From: an uncultured Erysipelotrichaceae bacterium
GTDB taxonomy: Bacteria; Bacillota_I; Bacilli_A; Erysipelotrichales; Erysipelotrichaceae
Assembly: GCA_944325685.1 (NCBI GenBank)
Contig: CALVBC010000006.1
Span: forward strand, 1 to 64,000
Reading direction: 5' to 3'
Length of the DNA stretch: 64,000 bases
A model generated the notes under the pieces. That model had not been told where the DNA came from and did not search any database. It worked only from the letters and a program-made list of their open reading frames with translations. The translations under genes were made by a program, and so were the position numbers. How positions within the stretch are numbered: the first letter of the stretch is position 1; each line of letters begins with the position of its first letter. This document shows, in pieces, positions 51,802-60,120 of this stretch.

Positions 51802-52875
51802 TTAACCTATATATACTAGATAGTAACCGTGGATATTAGTTCCATTCCAGGCGATGGTAACATTTGTTGATGAACTACTATTCGGATCTTTTACTATTGT
51901 ATAACTAGAATATAGTATTGCTGGATATTGTGGATTATATGTTATGTAATAACCGACACAAGCAGTTGCATGATTAATAGATGCCAAGATCTCAGCATTA
52001 AACATCATTACCATTGGACAGTTATCGTCAATCTCATCTATGATCGTAAAGAATGTCAAATCGCCCCAAAATCCATCACCTCTTGTTGAGATCTTTGGCG
52101 TTGAATAATTTGAACCAAAGGTGTTTATGGCATTCCTCGCTATTACGTCACCACCATAGCATGGTACATCTCCGTTACACATATAACTATTAATTTTATT
52201 TCTTATTGAATAGATATTGGTCATGCTTAAAGTGATCGTACCAATATTATGAAGATACTTTAAACACATTGCCATCGATGTCGGTATACAATCGCTTTCT
52301 CTTTGTGTTATAAATTCGAACTCAGTATCAAGATCATCGATATAACCATATCTTTCTTCTGTTGGAACAGCTCTTGTTGTTGCATCGGAATATTCCAGAC
52401 CACCAAAGAAATCATAAACATAAAGATCTTCAGGATTTACCGATCTATCAGTAACTATATCTCTAAGATCACCAGTATCAAAGATCGAAAGTAATCCTAT
52501 AGTAGATTCTTTAACATAATAATTTAATGGGCTCGTATAAACGATCTTGCTAGTTTTATCAATTCCTTTATAAGGTGAAGCTTTATCATATGATGCTTCA
52601 GCTACCATTGTATAAGTGCCGTTAGATAAAACAATTCCGTAACCTTCTTTTTGACCATTACTTAGTTCAAAAAGATATCCATGCTCTTCTAGATTCTCAT
52701 CATAAACTTCACGTTGGTCATATATATCAAATCCTAACCAATGTGGGTCAGCGCCATCAATGAAATATTCCATTGTTTGTCTGCACTCTTCCAAACCGAT
52801 ATCATCAGCCTTAACGACAAATCCAGTAGTCAAAATAATCGTAAATACTATTAATAAACTAATGATCTTTTTCAT
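51802..52875 (-). CDS. Secreted papain-like cysteine protease (C39-like)
   Basis: 357 aa. Signal peptide (1-23, ending VVKA), a propeptide-like region (about 24-170, GYGIVLSNGTYTMVAEASY) and a catalytic domain: SDCIPTSMAMCLKYL with Cys196, INHATACVGYY with His302 and VKDPN with Asp330, the Cys-His-Asp order of C39_2/C10-type enzymes. Ile follows the Cys where Gly is usual. Substrate unknown. It lies 12 bases after the small peptide gene and is probably co-transcribed with it. Confidence 0.75.
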   Translation of the reverse strand: MKKIISLLIVFTIILTTGFVVKADDIGLEECRQTMEYFIDGADPHWLGFDIYDQREVYDENLEEHGYLFELSNGQKEGYGIVLSNGTYTMVAEASYDKASPYKGIDKTSKIVYTSPLNYYVKESTIGLLSIFDTGDLRDIVTDRSVNPEDLYVYDFFGGLEYSDATTRAVPTEERYGYIDDLDTEFEFITQRESDCIPTSMAMCLKYLHNIGTITLSMTNIYSIRNKINSYMCNGDVPCYGGDVIARNAINTFGSNYSTPKISTRGDGFWGDLTFFTIIDEIDDNCPMVMMFNAEILASINHATACVGYYITYNPQYPAILYSSYTIVKDPNSSSSTNVTIAWNGTNIHGYYLVYIG

Positions 52876-52887
52876 TTCTTCCTCCTT

Positions 52888-53088
52888 TTAATTAAACCAA
52901 ACGTCAGGGTCTATTAATTCTCTTGTATCAATCTCAATGTCTTTATTATCTTCAAGATCACTATTTGTTATTATCTCAATATGCTCATAGTGGCATTTAT
53001 TATTTTCGCTAAGTACATCATTATCGAGGCATGTTTGATTAGTAAATAATGTAATGACCACATGAGCTACGATCAGTATTTTAAACAT
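52888..53088 (-). CDS. Small secreted peptide, possible pheromone precursor
   Basis: 66 aa: hydrophobic N-terminal signal (MFKILIVAHVVITLFT), a polar acidic middle (NDVLSENNKCHYEHI; SDLEDNKDIEIDTREL) and the C-terminus IDPDVWFN. GGGGGA precedes the ATG. Located between an HTH-TPR regulator and a secreted protease-like gene, the position of a signalling peptide in RRNPP systems. Could equally be a protease inhibitor or propeptide-like partner. Confidence 0.6.
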   Translation of the reverse strand: MFKILIVAHVVITLFTNQTCLDNDVLSENNKCHYEHIEIITNSDLEDNKDIEIDTRELIDPDVWFN

Positions 53089-53111
53089 ATACCATCCCCC
53101 TTTTCGATTCC

Positions 53112-53140
53112 ATGATAAAAATAATCAATGAATGATTCAA
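53112..53140 (-). promoter_or_regulatory. Promoter of the peptide-protease operon
   Basis: On the minus strand TTGAAT (53135-53140) - 17 bases - TATCAT (53112-53117). The spacer holds an AATCA/TGATT inverted repeat (53124-53137), a likely operator. Confidence 0.5.
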
Positions 53141-53205
53141 CAAAACTATAAAAAATCGGCTTTTTACTTTATGGAAGGTCTGAAAAATGCTCAAAATTAA
53201 ACTTT

Positions 53206-54453
53206 TTATAAACTACAAACTTCTTTGAATCTGTGTAGTTTAGAATATGCTTTAGTCTTAGATACAAGATCAGATAGATCATCAAATAAGATCTTTTTTA
53301 CTTCATCACCACCAAAATTAGCAACTTCCACAAGATCGTCTAATATAATGTCTTCAAGATCGTTGTAGTATTTCTTTCCTTTGTGGATAGAATGATACTT
53401 TTCTTTGTAATACTTGGTAACTAATTTTTCATAGTGATTATTGATGGCGTATACATCAATGTCATATAAATACGCTTTTAATTTATCTTTGTGATCTGTC
53501 CTTTCTAATGCATCAAAATACAGGATCATCCTAATACCACGATTATTACCATATTTGATAGATTCGTCAAAAAACGCTATTGCTTTATCATAATCTTTAA
53601 GGCTATACGCGATTATCGCTGCTTGCCCATAAAGATCATTTCTCATCGGGTCACTTATATCGATCCTCTTTGCTATATCTAAGCAACGATCGATATAACT
53701 TTGCGCCTTATCAAACATATTCATATCGGCAAACAACAATGCATAGCAATCATAGATCAAATAACCATGATAAAGCGATCTATTTTGATCTATCTCATTA
53801 AGTTTATCTAATACATACGACAAACTATTTTGGCCATAAAAAAGACGTCTCAATCGCAATGGAAACAAAAATTCTTCATTAGGATATTCATCAAGCGATC
53901 CAAATAGTGACATCCTAACATCCATCAGTTCCTTGAACTGCGACGAAACAGAGATCAGTAAATATAGACATATCATCTTATCTTCTTTAGCCAAATGATC
54001 TTTTAGATAATGATAGACATGGACATTCTCTTTACTAGGATATCTCTTTTCTAATATAAAGATCACGATATCTCGATACATCGAGAGCAACTCTCTCAAA
54101 TAAAGCGTCTTATCGTATGCTTTCAGCTTCTTTTCTATTGCATTTAGATCTTCTTTTAATCTAGTAGCTGATAAATCAGTTATGTCTGTCATTAACTTCT
54201 TACGTAATCTATATAGTTCACTATATTTATCCGCCGCTAAGGTAACATCAAGACCCAGATTCTTTGCTAAACGATAGTAAAAATCGTCCCTTGATGATTT
54301 TCCGCTTTCGATCGATCTCAATGTCGAAAATGTACATATCGCACCATTATCATCATTCATCATTTCTTTGATCGTCATCAGCTTGTTCTTTCGATAGTAG
54401 GCTATAAGTAAGCCAATGGTACCTTTTTCGTAGTTTAGTCTCTCAATCATCAT
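53206..54453 (-). CDS. HTH-XRE regulator with TPR-like C-terminus (RRNPP-type, tentative)
   Basis: About 415 aa. An XRE-type HTH (about 10-65: GLLIAYYRKNKLMTIKEMMN...FSTLRSIESGKSSRDDFYYRLAKNLGLD) is followed by ~340 residues of helical TPR-like repeats (DMNMFDKAQSYIDRCLDIAK; LKDYDKAIAFFDESIKY), the layout of Rgg/PlcR peptide-sensing regulators. Start chosen at 54453 (or 54450); the longer frame reaches into the ABC gene. No SD; an extended -10 box TGTTAAAAT sits 5-8 bases upstream. More AT-rich than its neighbours. Confidence 0.8.
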   Translation of the reverse strand: MMIERLNYEKGTIGLLIAYYRKNKLMTIKEMMNDDNGAICTFSTLRSIESGKSSRDDFYYRLAKNLGLDVTLAADKYSELYRLRKKLMTDITDLSATRLKEDLNAIEKKLKAYDKTLYLRELLSMYRDIVIFILEKRYPSKENVHVYHYLKDHLAKEDKMICLYLLISVSSQFKELMDVRMSLFGSLDEYPNEEFLFPLRLRRLFYGQNSLSYVLDKLNEIDQNRSLYHGYLIYDCYALLFADMNMFDKAQSYIDRCLDIAKRIDISDPMRNDLYGQAAIIAYSLKDYDKAIAFFDESIKYGNNRGIRMILYFDALERTDHKDKLKAYLYDIDVYAINNHYEKLVTKYYKEKYHSIHKGKKYYNDLEDIILDDLVEVANFGGDEVKKILFDDLSDLVSKTKAYSKLHRFKEVCSL

Positions 54454-54458
54454 AATAT

Positions 54459-54467
54459 ATTTTAACA
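54459..54467 (-). promoter_or_regulatory. Extended -10 promoter of the HTH-TPR gene (leaderless)
   Basis: TGTTAAAAT on the minus strand, 5 bases before ATG 54453 and 8 before ATG 54450. Confidence 0.45.
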
Positions 54468-54473
54468 CAGATG

Positions 54474-54510
54474 CCCTAAAGAAAAGGTCGACCTTGCGGT
54501 CTGACCTTTT
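54474..54510 (-). terminator. Terminator of the ABC exporter genes
   Basis: On the minus strand AAAAGGTC...GACCTTTTCTTT, with an inner GACC/GGTC pair. Starts within the stop codon of the gene at 54509. Confidence 0.8.
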
Positions 54511-56320
54511 ACTCTTCAAATTGTGAATTGTATAGTTTAGCGTAGAAGCCATTTTTAGCTAATAGTGTTTCATGATCACCGACTTCAACGATATCACCTT
54601 CATTCAATACGATGATCACATCAGCGTTTTTGATGGTGCTCAATCTATGCGCAATGACAAATGATGTCCTGCCCTTCATCAGAGCTTCCATGCTTTTTTG
54701 GATCAGTTCCTCAGTCCTTGTATCGACTGATGAAGTAGCTTCATCTAAGATCAAGATCTTAGGATCTTTTAGGAAGGCTCTGGCGATCGTAAGGAGTTGC
54801 TTTTGACCTTGAGAGATCGCACTTGACTCCTCATTGATCTCGGTATCATAACCATTATCTAAGGTCCTTATAAAGTGATCGACATGTGCCATCTTACATG
54901 CCTCATAGATCTCATCATCCGTGGCATCAGGACGACCATAGCGGATGTTCTCCTTGATCGTACCACTGTATAACCAAGCATCCTGTAAGACCATCCCAAA
55001 CAGTGACCTTAAGTCATGCCTTGTATAATCCTTGATATCATGACCATCGATATAGATAGTACCACCATTTAATTCATAGAAACGCATGAGCAGTTTTACA
55101 AGCGTTGTCTTACCAGCCCCTGTCGGTCCAACGATCGCGACGTTTTTACCCGGTTCAACATACATGCTGAAGTCATGGATGATGATCTTATCAGGATCAT
55201 AACCAAACCTGACATTCTCAAAGCAGACATTGCCTTTGATCTTGATATCACCATTTTCATCTAATATATCGACTGGATCTTTAGTATCTTCGACTTCTTC
55301 TTCAGCATCTAGTACTTCAAAGATCCTTTCAGCCGCTGCCGTCATCGATTGGATGATATTCAAGATCTGGGCGACTTGCGTGATCGGCTGATTTAATTGT
55401 CTTACGTATTGGACAAAGGCTTGGATATCACCGATCGGCATCCTACCGTTGATGACTTCGATACCACCCACAAGACATACTAAGACATAACCTAGATTGC
55501 CAAGGAAATTAGTGATCGGATGCATGACCGTCGCTAAAAATTGTGACTTATAGGCGGTATTGTATAGTTTATCATTGAGTTCATCAAATTCTCTTATCGA
55601 TGTTTCTTCATAGTTGAAGGTCTTAACGATCGTATGACCGCTATACATCTCTTCGACATGACCATTCACATCACCCAAATAAGCCTGTTGAGCATAGAAG
55701 TACTTCTGGCTCTTTTTGACGATGAAACTCGCAAAGAAGGCGGTAAGTGGTACGATCAGTAATGCGACGACCGTTAAATTGACACTGATACTAAGCATCA
55801 TCCACAAGACACCGACAACAGTGACGATAGAAGATATGATCTGTTGGATGGTGCTATTTAAGTTAGCTGATATATTGTCGACATCATTAGTGACCCTTGA
55901 TAAGATCTCACCATGTGTCTGCTTATCGAAATACTTAAGTGGCAACCTATCGATCTTCTCTGAGATCTTCTTACGTAAGTCATAGGAGACACTTGTCGAA
56001 ATATATGAAGTGATAAAATTGCCCAGGTAATTCAATAAGAAGGACAATAAGTATAGTGACGCTAGTATCGTCAAGATCTTGAATATCCCATCAAAATCGA
56101 TACCACCTGTACCATTAAACTTAGCCACGATACCATCGAATAGTAAGGTCGTAGCACTACCCAAGACCCTTGGTCCGACGATCGATATGATCGTCGCACC
56201 GATCGTAAGCAGTAATACTAAGATGATCCTTACATAGTGCGGGCGCATATAGCTGAAGAGGTATTTGATCGTGCCTTTAAAATCTTTTGGTTTTTCATTA
56301 ACTCTATTTTTCTTAGGCAT
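54509..56320 (-). CDS. ABC exporter half-transporter, catalytically complete subunit
   Basis: 603 aa: six-helix type IV exporter membrane domain (about 25-330) plus nucleotide-binding domain. Walker A GPTGAGKTT, signature AISQGQKQL, Walker B ILILDEATSSVD with catalytic Glu, H-loop IAHRLST. Forms a heterodimer with the 736-aa protein overlapping it by 8 bases. Substrate unknown, likely drugs or lipids/peptides. Confidence 0.95.
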   Translation of the reverse strand: MPKKNRVNEKPKDFKGTIKYLFSYMRPHYVRIILVLLLTIGATIISIVGPRVLGSATTLLFDGIVAKFNGTGGIDFDGIFKILTILASLYLLSFLLNYLGNFITSYISTSVSYDLRKKISEKIDRLPLKYFDKQTHGEILSRVTNDVDNISANLNSTIQQIISSIVTVVGVLWMMLSISVNLTVVALLIVPLTAFFASFIVKKSQKYFYAQQAYLGDVNGHVEEMYSGHTIVKTFNYEETSIREFDELNDKLYNTAYKSQFLATVMHPITNFLGNLGYVLVCLVGGIEVINGRMPIGDIQAFVQYVRQLNQPITQVAQILNIIQSMTAAAERIFEVLDAEEEVEDTKDPVDILDENGDIKIKGNVCFENVRFGYDPDKIIIHDFSMYVEPGKNVAIVGPTGAGKTTLVKLLMRFYELNGGTIYIDGHDIKDYTRHDLRSLFGMVLQDAWLYSGTIKENIRYGRPDATDDEIYEACKMAHVDHFIRTLDNGYDTEINEESSAISQGQKQLLTIARAFLKDPKILILDEATSSVDTRTEELIQKSMEALMKGRTSFVIAHRLSTIKNADVIIVLNEGDIVEVGDHETLLAKNGFYAKLYNSQFEE

Positions 56321-58469
56321 TAGCTAATTCCTCCGCTGAAAGTTGGGATAAAGCGATCTCTTTATATACTTGACAACTTGCTAGTAGTTCACTGTGTGTG
56401 CCGATACCAGCGATCTTACCTTCATCTAATACGACGATCTTATCGGCATCACGGATCGTCGATATCCTTTGGGCAACGATGATGACCGTCGCCTTTTTAG
56501 CACTGGTCATGACATCTAGTGCCTTCCTCAATTTCTTATCCGTCGCATAGTCTAAAGCGCTGAAAGAATCATCGAAGATGTAGATGTTGCTGTCTTTGGC
56601 TAAAGCCCTGGCGATCGACAATCTTTGTCTTTGACCACCAGAGACATTGGTACCACCCTGTACGATCTCTGCATCTAATCCTAAAGCATTCTCTTCGACT
56701 ATTTCTCTAGATTGTGATACATCGATCGCGTTATTTAAGGTCTTATCGTCGATATGGCGACCAAATTCGATATTTGATCTGATCGTACCAGAGAATAAGA
56801 CGGCTTTTTGCGGTACATAACCGATATGTTCACGGATATCCTTTTGTCTAAAGTCACGGATATCAGTACCGTTATAGGTGATCCTACCTTTAGTGACATC
56901 AAATAATCTCAAGATCAATTTGACGATCGTGCTTTTACCACTACCTGTAGAACCGATAAAGGCCACGGTTTCATTAGGCTTGATATCAAAGGTGATATGC
57001 TCTAAGACTGGCTCATCAGCGCCAGGATAGGCAAATGACACATCTTCAAAAGCCAAGACACCAGTGCGCTTTGGCATCTCTTTAGGTACATCTGGATCTA
57101 AGATCGCATCCTTTGTATCTAGTACTTCAAATATCCTACGTACACTGACCAAAGCCCTTGGGATCATGACCCAGATCATCGCCACGATCATAAAGCTCAT
57201 GAGTACCTGCATCGCATATTGGATAAAAGCCATGATCTCACCAACGCTGATCGCATTGAAGTCGACCTGCTTTGAACCAAACCAGACGACAAGTACTGTC
57301 GTCATATTCATGATGAACATCAAAAACGGCATGATCAAAGACATCGCCCTTGATACAAAGAGGTCGGTCTTACGGTATTCATCATTAGCCTCATCAAAAC
57401 GCTTTTCCTCAGCCTTTTGCGAGTTGAAGGCCCTAATAACTAACATACCATCCAAGAACTCACGCATGACCCGATTAAGTCTATCCACTAATCCTTGGAT
57501 CTTGGCAAACCTTGGCATCGCCACGATCAGGGCGATGATCATAACAGCGATGATACAAGCTAAAGCCACACCTAAGATCCATATCAGGTCAGGGTAGCGT
57601 AAGACCTTCGTGATCGATACGATACCCATCATCGGCGCGATGATGATGATCCGACACATCATCTGGACTAACTGTTGGAGTTGAGTGACATCATTAGTGG
57701 TCCTAGTGATAAGACTACTTAAAGAGAACTTATCCATATCACTGGTCGCTAAGCTTTGGACCTTTTTAAAGACATCATGACGCACATTAGCCGCGACTCT
57801 AGCTGCAAGTCTTGTCGCCATATAGGTCGATACGACCTGCGTTAGACCACATAGAGCCGCTATCCCAAGCATCACCATTCCCGTATGCAAGATGTAGTTG
57901 GTCTGAAGCGTATCCATCGCCATCCCAACAGCTTCATATTCATCACCTACATACATGATCGCCATCGTCTCTAGACCACTATCATCGATACCCATCGATG
58001 AACTGATCTCTTCTTCTAAAGAGGTGATCATATCTTCACTCACTAAAGCATCGATATCACTTACACCGCTTGCATATAGACTATAAGTATAGACAAGTGG
58101 TCTTTCTTCGATGCTGGCAAGCTCTTCATCATAGTCTTCATTTAATAAGTAGACATCTTCTTTGAATTCGATGAGTTGATCATCGACGACACCCTGTGTT
58201 CCTTCTTCATAAAGCGTATAAGAAGCTAATACCGTCTCCTTATCCCCTTCTGACATAAATAGCATCATGTCATCTAAAGTGCTCTTTCTGACCACTTCTA
58301 AGGTACTGTCCTCAATTCCGCCGTATTGGATACCATAGGTAACGATATGTGACATGTAGTCAGGCAAAGCCAGATCTAGTTGTACTTGTGTAAAGGTAAG
58401 ACCTAATATCAGTAATAAGATCCACCAAAATGGCTTAAGATAACGCCACGAATTTTTAATAACTTTCAT
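56313..58469 (-). CDS. ABC exporter half-transporter with large extracytoplasmic insert
   Basis: About 718 aa. Membrane segment 1 (about 14-33) is followed by ~150 extracytoplasmic residues (DDMMLFMSEGDKETVLASYT...), then the remaining helices and an NBD: Walker A GSTGSGKST, signature NVSGGQRQR, Walker B IYIFDDSFSALD, where Asp replaces the catalytic Glu, so this is the degenerate site of a BmrC/D-like heterodimer. Start chosen at 58469 (family N-terminus, promoter 8 bases upstream); 58523, with GAGG nearby, would add 18 residues. Confidence 0.93.
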   Translation of the reverse strand: MKVIKNSWRYLKPFWWILLLILGLTFTQVQLDLALPDYMSHIVTYGIQYGGIEDSTLEVVRKSTLDDMMLFMSEGDKETVLASYTLYEEGTQGVVDDQLIEFKEDVYLLNEDYDEELASIEERPLVYTYSLYASGVSDIDALVSEDMITSLEEEISSSMGIDDSGLETMAIMYVGDEYEAVGMAMDTLQTNYILHTGMVMLGIAALCGLTQVVSTYMATRLAARVAANVRHDVFKKVQSLATSDMDKFSLSSLITRTTNDVTQLQQLVQMMCRIIIIAPMMGIVSITKVLRYPDLIWILGVALACIIAVMIIALIVAMPRFAKIQGLVDRLNRVMREFLDGMLVIRAFNSQKAEEKRFDEANDEYRKTDLFVSRAMSLIMPFLMFIMNMTTVLVVWFGSKQVDFNAISVGEIMAFIQYAMQVLMSFMIVAMIWVMIPRALVSVRRIFEVLDTKDAILDPDVPKEMPKRTGVLAFEDVSFAYPGADEPVLEHITFDIKPNETVAFIGSTGSGKSTIVKLILRLFDVTKGRITYNGTDIRDFRQKDIREHIGYVPQKAVLFSGTIRSNIEFGRHIDDKTLNNAIDVSQSREIVEENALGLDAEIVQGGTNVSGGQRQRLSIARALAKDSNIYIFDDSFSALDYATDKKLRKALDVMTSAKKATVIIVAQRISTIRDADKIVVLDEGKIAGIGTHSELLASCQVYKEIALSQLSAEELANA

Positions 58470-58477
58470 AGAGGTAA

Positions 58478-58506
58478 ATTTTACGCTCAAAGATGCCCAA
58501 ATGCAA
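58478..58506 (-). promoter_or_regulatory. Promoter of the ABC exporter (leaderless start)
   Basis: On the minus strand TTGCAT - 17 bases - TAAAAT, then 8 bases to the ATG at 58469. Confidence 0.4.
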
Positions 58507-58542
58507 TAAAGCCAAGATAACATAGCACCTCATTAGCAATTA

Positions 58543-59823
58543 TCAATCCTTTAAACAACCTATCGGTATGACAAGCACACCATCTTCTCTTCGATAACCA
58601 TATTCAGTAGCAGTGATGACGATCTTAAGCGTAGGTACCTCGATCGGTGCTTGTTTTTCTTCTTTGTTATATTCGTTTACCAATCTTTCGATCTTGTTTA
58701 AATGGGTAGCACCGATCTCGATCTCAGTCTGCCCTAATTTCACTTCGATCAAAGCATATCGACCGTCTTCTAGATGCAATACCATATCAGCCTCAAGACC
58801 ATAACGGTCACGATAATATGATAAACTACCACCATTGCCACTGGAATAGACCTTAAGGTCTCTTGCGACCAATGACTCAAACAGAAAACCTAAGGTCTTA
58901 TAGTCTTGACGGAAATAATCTGGTGATATACCTAACGCCGCTGTTGCTAGTGATGGATCGATAATATTGCGCTTTTTTGATGCCCTGATAGCCGTCTTTG
59001 AACGGATAGCTGGACACCATGCTTCAATATCATCAACGATGCACAGATCATTTAAAGCAGACAAATATAGATCATAAGTAGGTTTTGATATACTGCCCTC
59101 TATATTGATATCACCGATGATCGTTTTATCATTTGCCATCGTGCATATATTTCTCGCATATGATCTCATCAATCTTTCTGCCGTCCTAGGGTCCTTTTTG
59201 ATGCCATCGATATTTGAAATATCGACATGACATGTCTGATAAAACAGATCTTTTGTGACTTCAAGCCTTGCTTTATCGCTTTTGATCGATAGTGATCCAG
59301 GCCAACCACCCTGACATATCGCTACCTTGATATCATCGATGTTTATATTTGAGTGGCAGCTAGTAAATGATGATGGATCATTGAATAATCTTCCTAACGA
59401 TACAGTCCCATTAGATATCCCCATCTCATAAAGTGACATCGGATACATCTTCATCTGTGATATCCGCAATGTACCTGTATGTGGGGTCTTGACCTTTCGT
59501 GATGAAGACCCCGTCAAGATATACTGTCCTTTTAAACCTGTATCATCGATATCCTTCCTGATCGCTCCCCAGATCTTAGGTGCATCTTGCCATTCATCAA
59601 ATAGCCTTGGTCTATCACCATACAATAGATCGGATGGCTTAGTATCGGCGATCAATAAGAGGTTATCTCTTTCATCTTCATCTTGGAATTCGACAACACT
59701 TTTAGCGTAACGCTTTGCGCTAGTCGTCTTACCTATACCTTTGGCACCAATGATCGATATTACGCCAAAAGCCTCTAATTTTCGTTCTATCATTTTGTCT
59801 GTGATCCTATTTATATAATCCAT
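58543..59823 (-). CDS. DUF4143-type AAA ATPase (copy 2)
   Basis: 426 aa. Walker A IIGAKGIGKTTSAKRY (about 23-38), Walker B RLFDEWQDAPKIW (about 73-85), sensor LTGSSSRKV, then DUF4143 (LYLSALNDLCIVDD; FLFESLVARDLKVYS; GLEADMVLHLEDGRYALIEVKLG with an E...D...ExK nuclease-like pattern). Only distantly similar to copy 1. AAGGAG 6 bases before the ATG. Its promoter region carries three 23-bp tandem repeats. Function unknown. Confidence 0.88.
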   Translation of the reverse strand: MDYINRITDKMIERKLEAFGVISIIGAKGIGKTTSAKRYAKSVVEFQDEDERDNLLLIADTKPSDLLYGDRPRLFDEWQDAPKIWGAIRKDIDDTGLKGQYILTGSSSRKVKTPHTGTLRISQMKMYPMSLYEMGISNGTVSLGRLFNDPSSFTSCHSNINIDDIKVAICQGGWPGSLSIKSDKARLEVTKDLFYQTCHVDISNIDGIKKDPRTAERLMRSYARNICTMANDKTIIGDINIEGSISKPTYDLYLSALNDLCIVDDIEAWCPAIRSKTAIRASKKRNIIDPSLATAALGISPDYFRQDYKTLGFLFESLVARDLKVYSSGNGGSLSYYRDRYGLEADMVLHLEDGRYALIEVKLGQTEIEIGATHLNKIERLVNEYNKEEKQAPIEVPTLKIVITATEYGYRREDGVLVIPIGCLKD

Positions 59824-59848
59824 GATATACTCCTTATCAATCGACTAT

Positions 59849-59857
59849 ATTATATCA
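59849..59857 (-). promoter_or_regulatory. -10 box of DUF4143 ATPase copy 2
   Basis: TATAAT (59849-59854) in the extended form TGATATAAT; the -35 region would lie inside the first tandem repeat. Confidence 0.5.
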
Positions 59858-59858
59858 A

Positions 59859-59927
59859 ACTTTAACTTTTTGTGGTATTTCACTTTAAACTTTTGCGCTA
59901 TTTTACTTTAATGATTTGTGGTAATTA
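59859..59927. repeat. Three 23-bp tandem repeats
   Basis: Units 59859-59881, 59882-59904 and 59905-59927, each beginning ACTTTAA and containing TTTG.G.TA. Directly upstream of the -10 box of the ATPase gene. Confidence 0.9.
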
Positions 59928-59937
59928 TCTATCCATC

Positions 59938-59963
59938 AAAAAAGACGGTATACTATGACCGCC
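59938..59963 (-). terminator. Terminator of the 64.0-60.1 kb operon
   Basis: On the minus strand GGCGGT-CATAGTAT-ACCGTC then TTTTTT. 6-bp stem with one G-U pair, about 150 bases after the transferase gene stop. Confidence 0.75.
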
Positions 59964-60120
59964 TTCAACCATTTTAATACTCGCACTCAACAGTAGCGAA
60001 TCACTTGATCTTAAGGTAAATGACTACCTTCGCTTATATTATAGACTAATGAGCCTATGTTTTGAATAAACCACAGGTTTAATATCGATCTAATATACCG
60101 ATCATAGTCACTATTAGATG
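59964..60120. other. Non-coding tail of the 64-60 kb operon
   Basis: No gene seen. Contains an inverted repeat AAGGTA-6-TACCTT (60013-60030) without a T-run. Confidence 0.5.

Noticed and set aside
57064-57597. 177-codon plus-strand frame
   Set aside because: Antisense shadow of the ABC exporter gene, whose domains are clear on the minus strand.
59998-60060. Possible tRNA or structured RNA after the TagO-like gene
   Set aside because: No T-loop or acceptor stem pattern; only a short AAGGTA/TACCTT inverted repeat.
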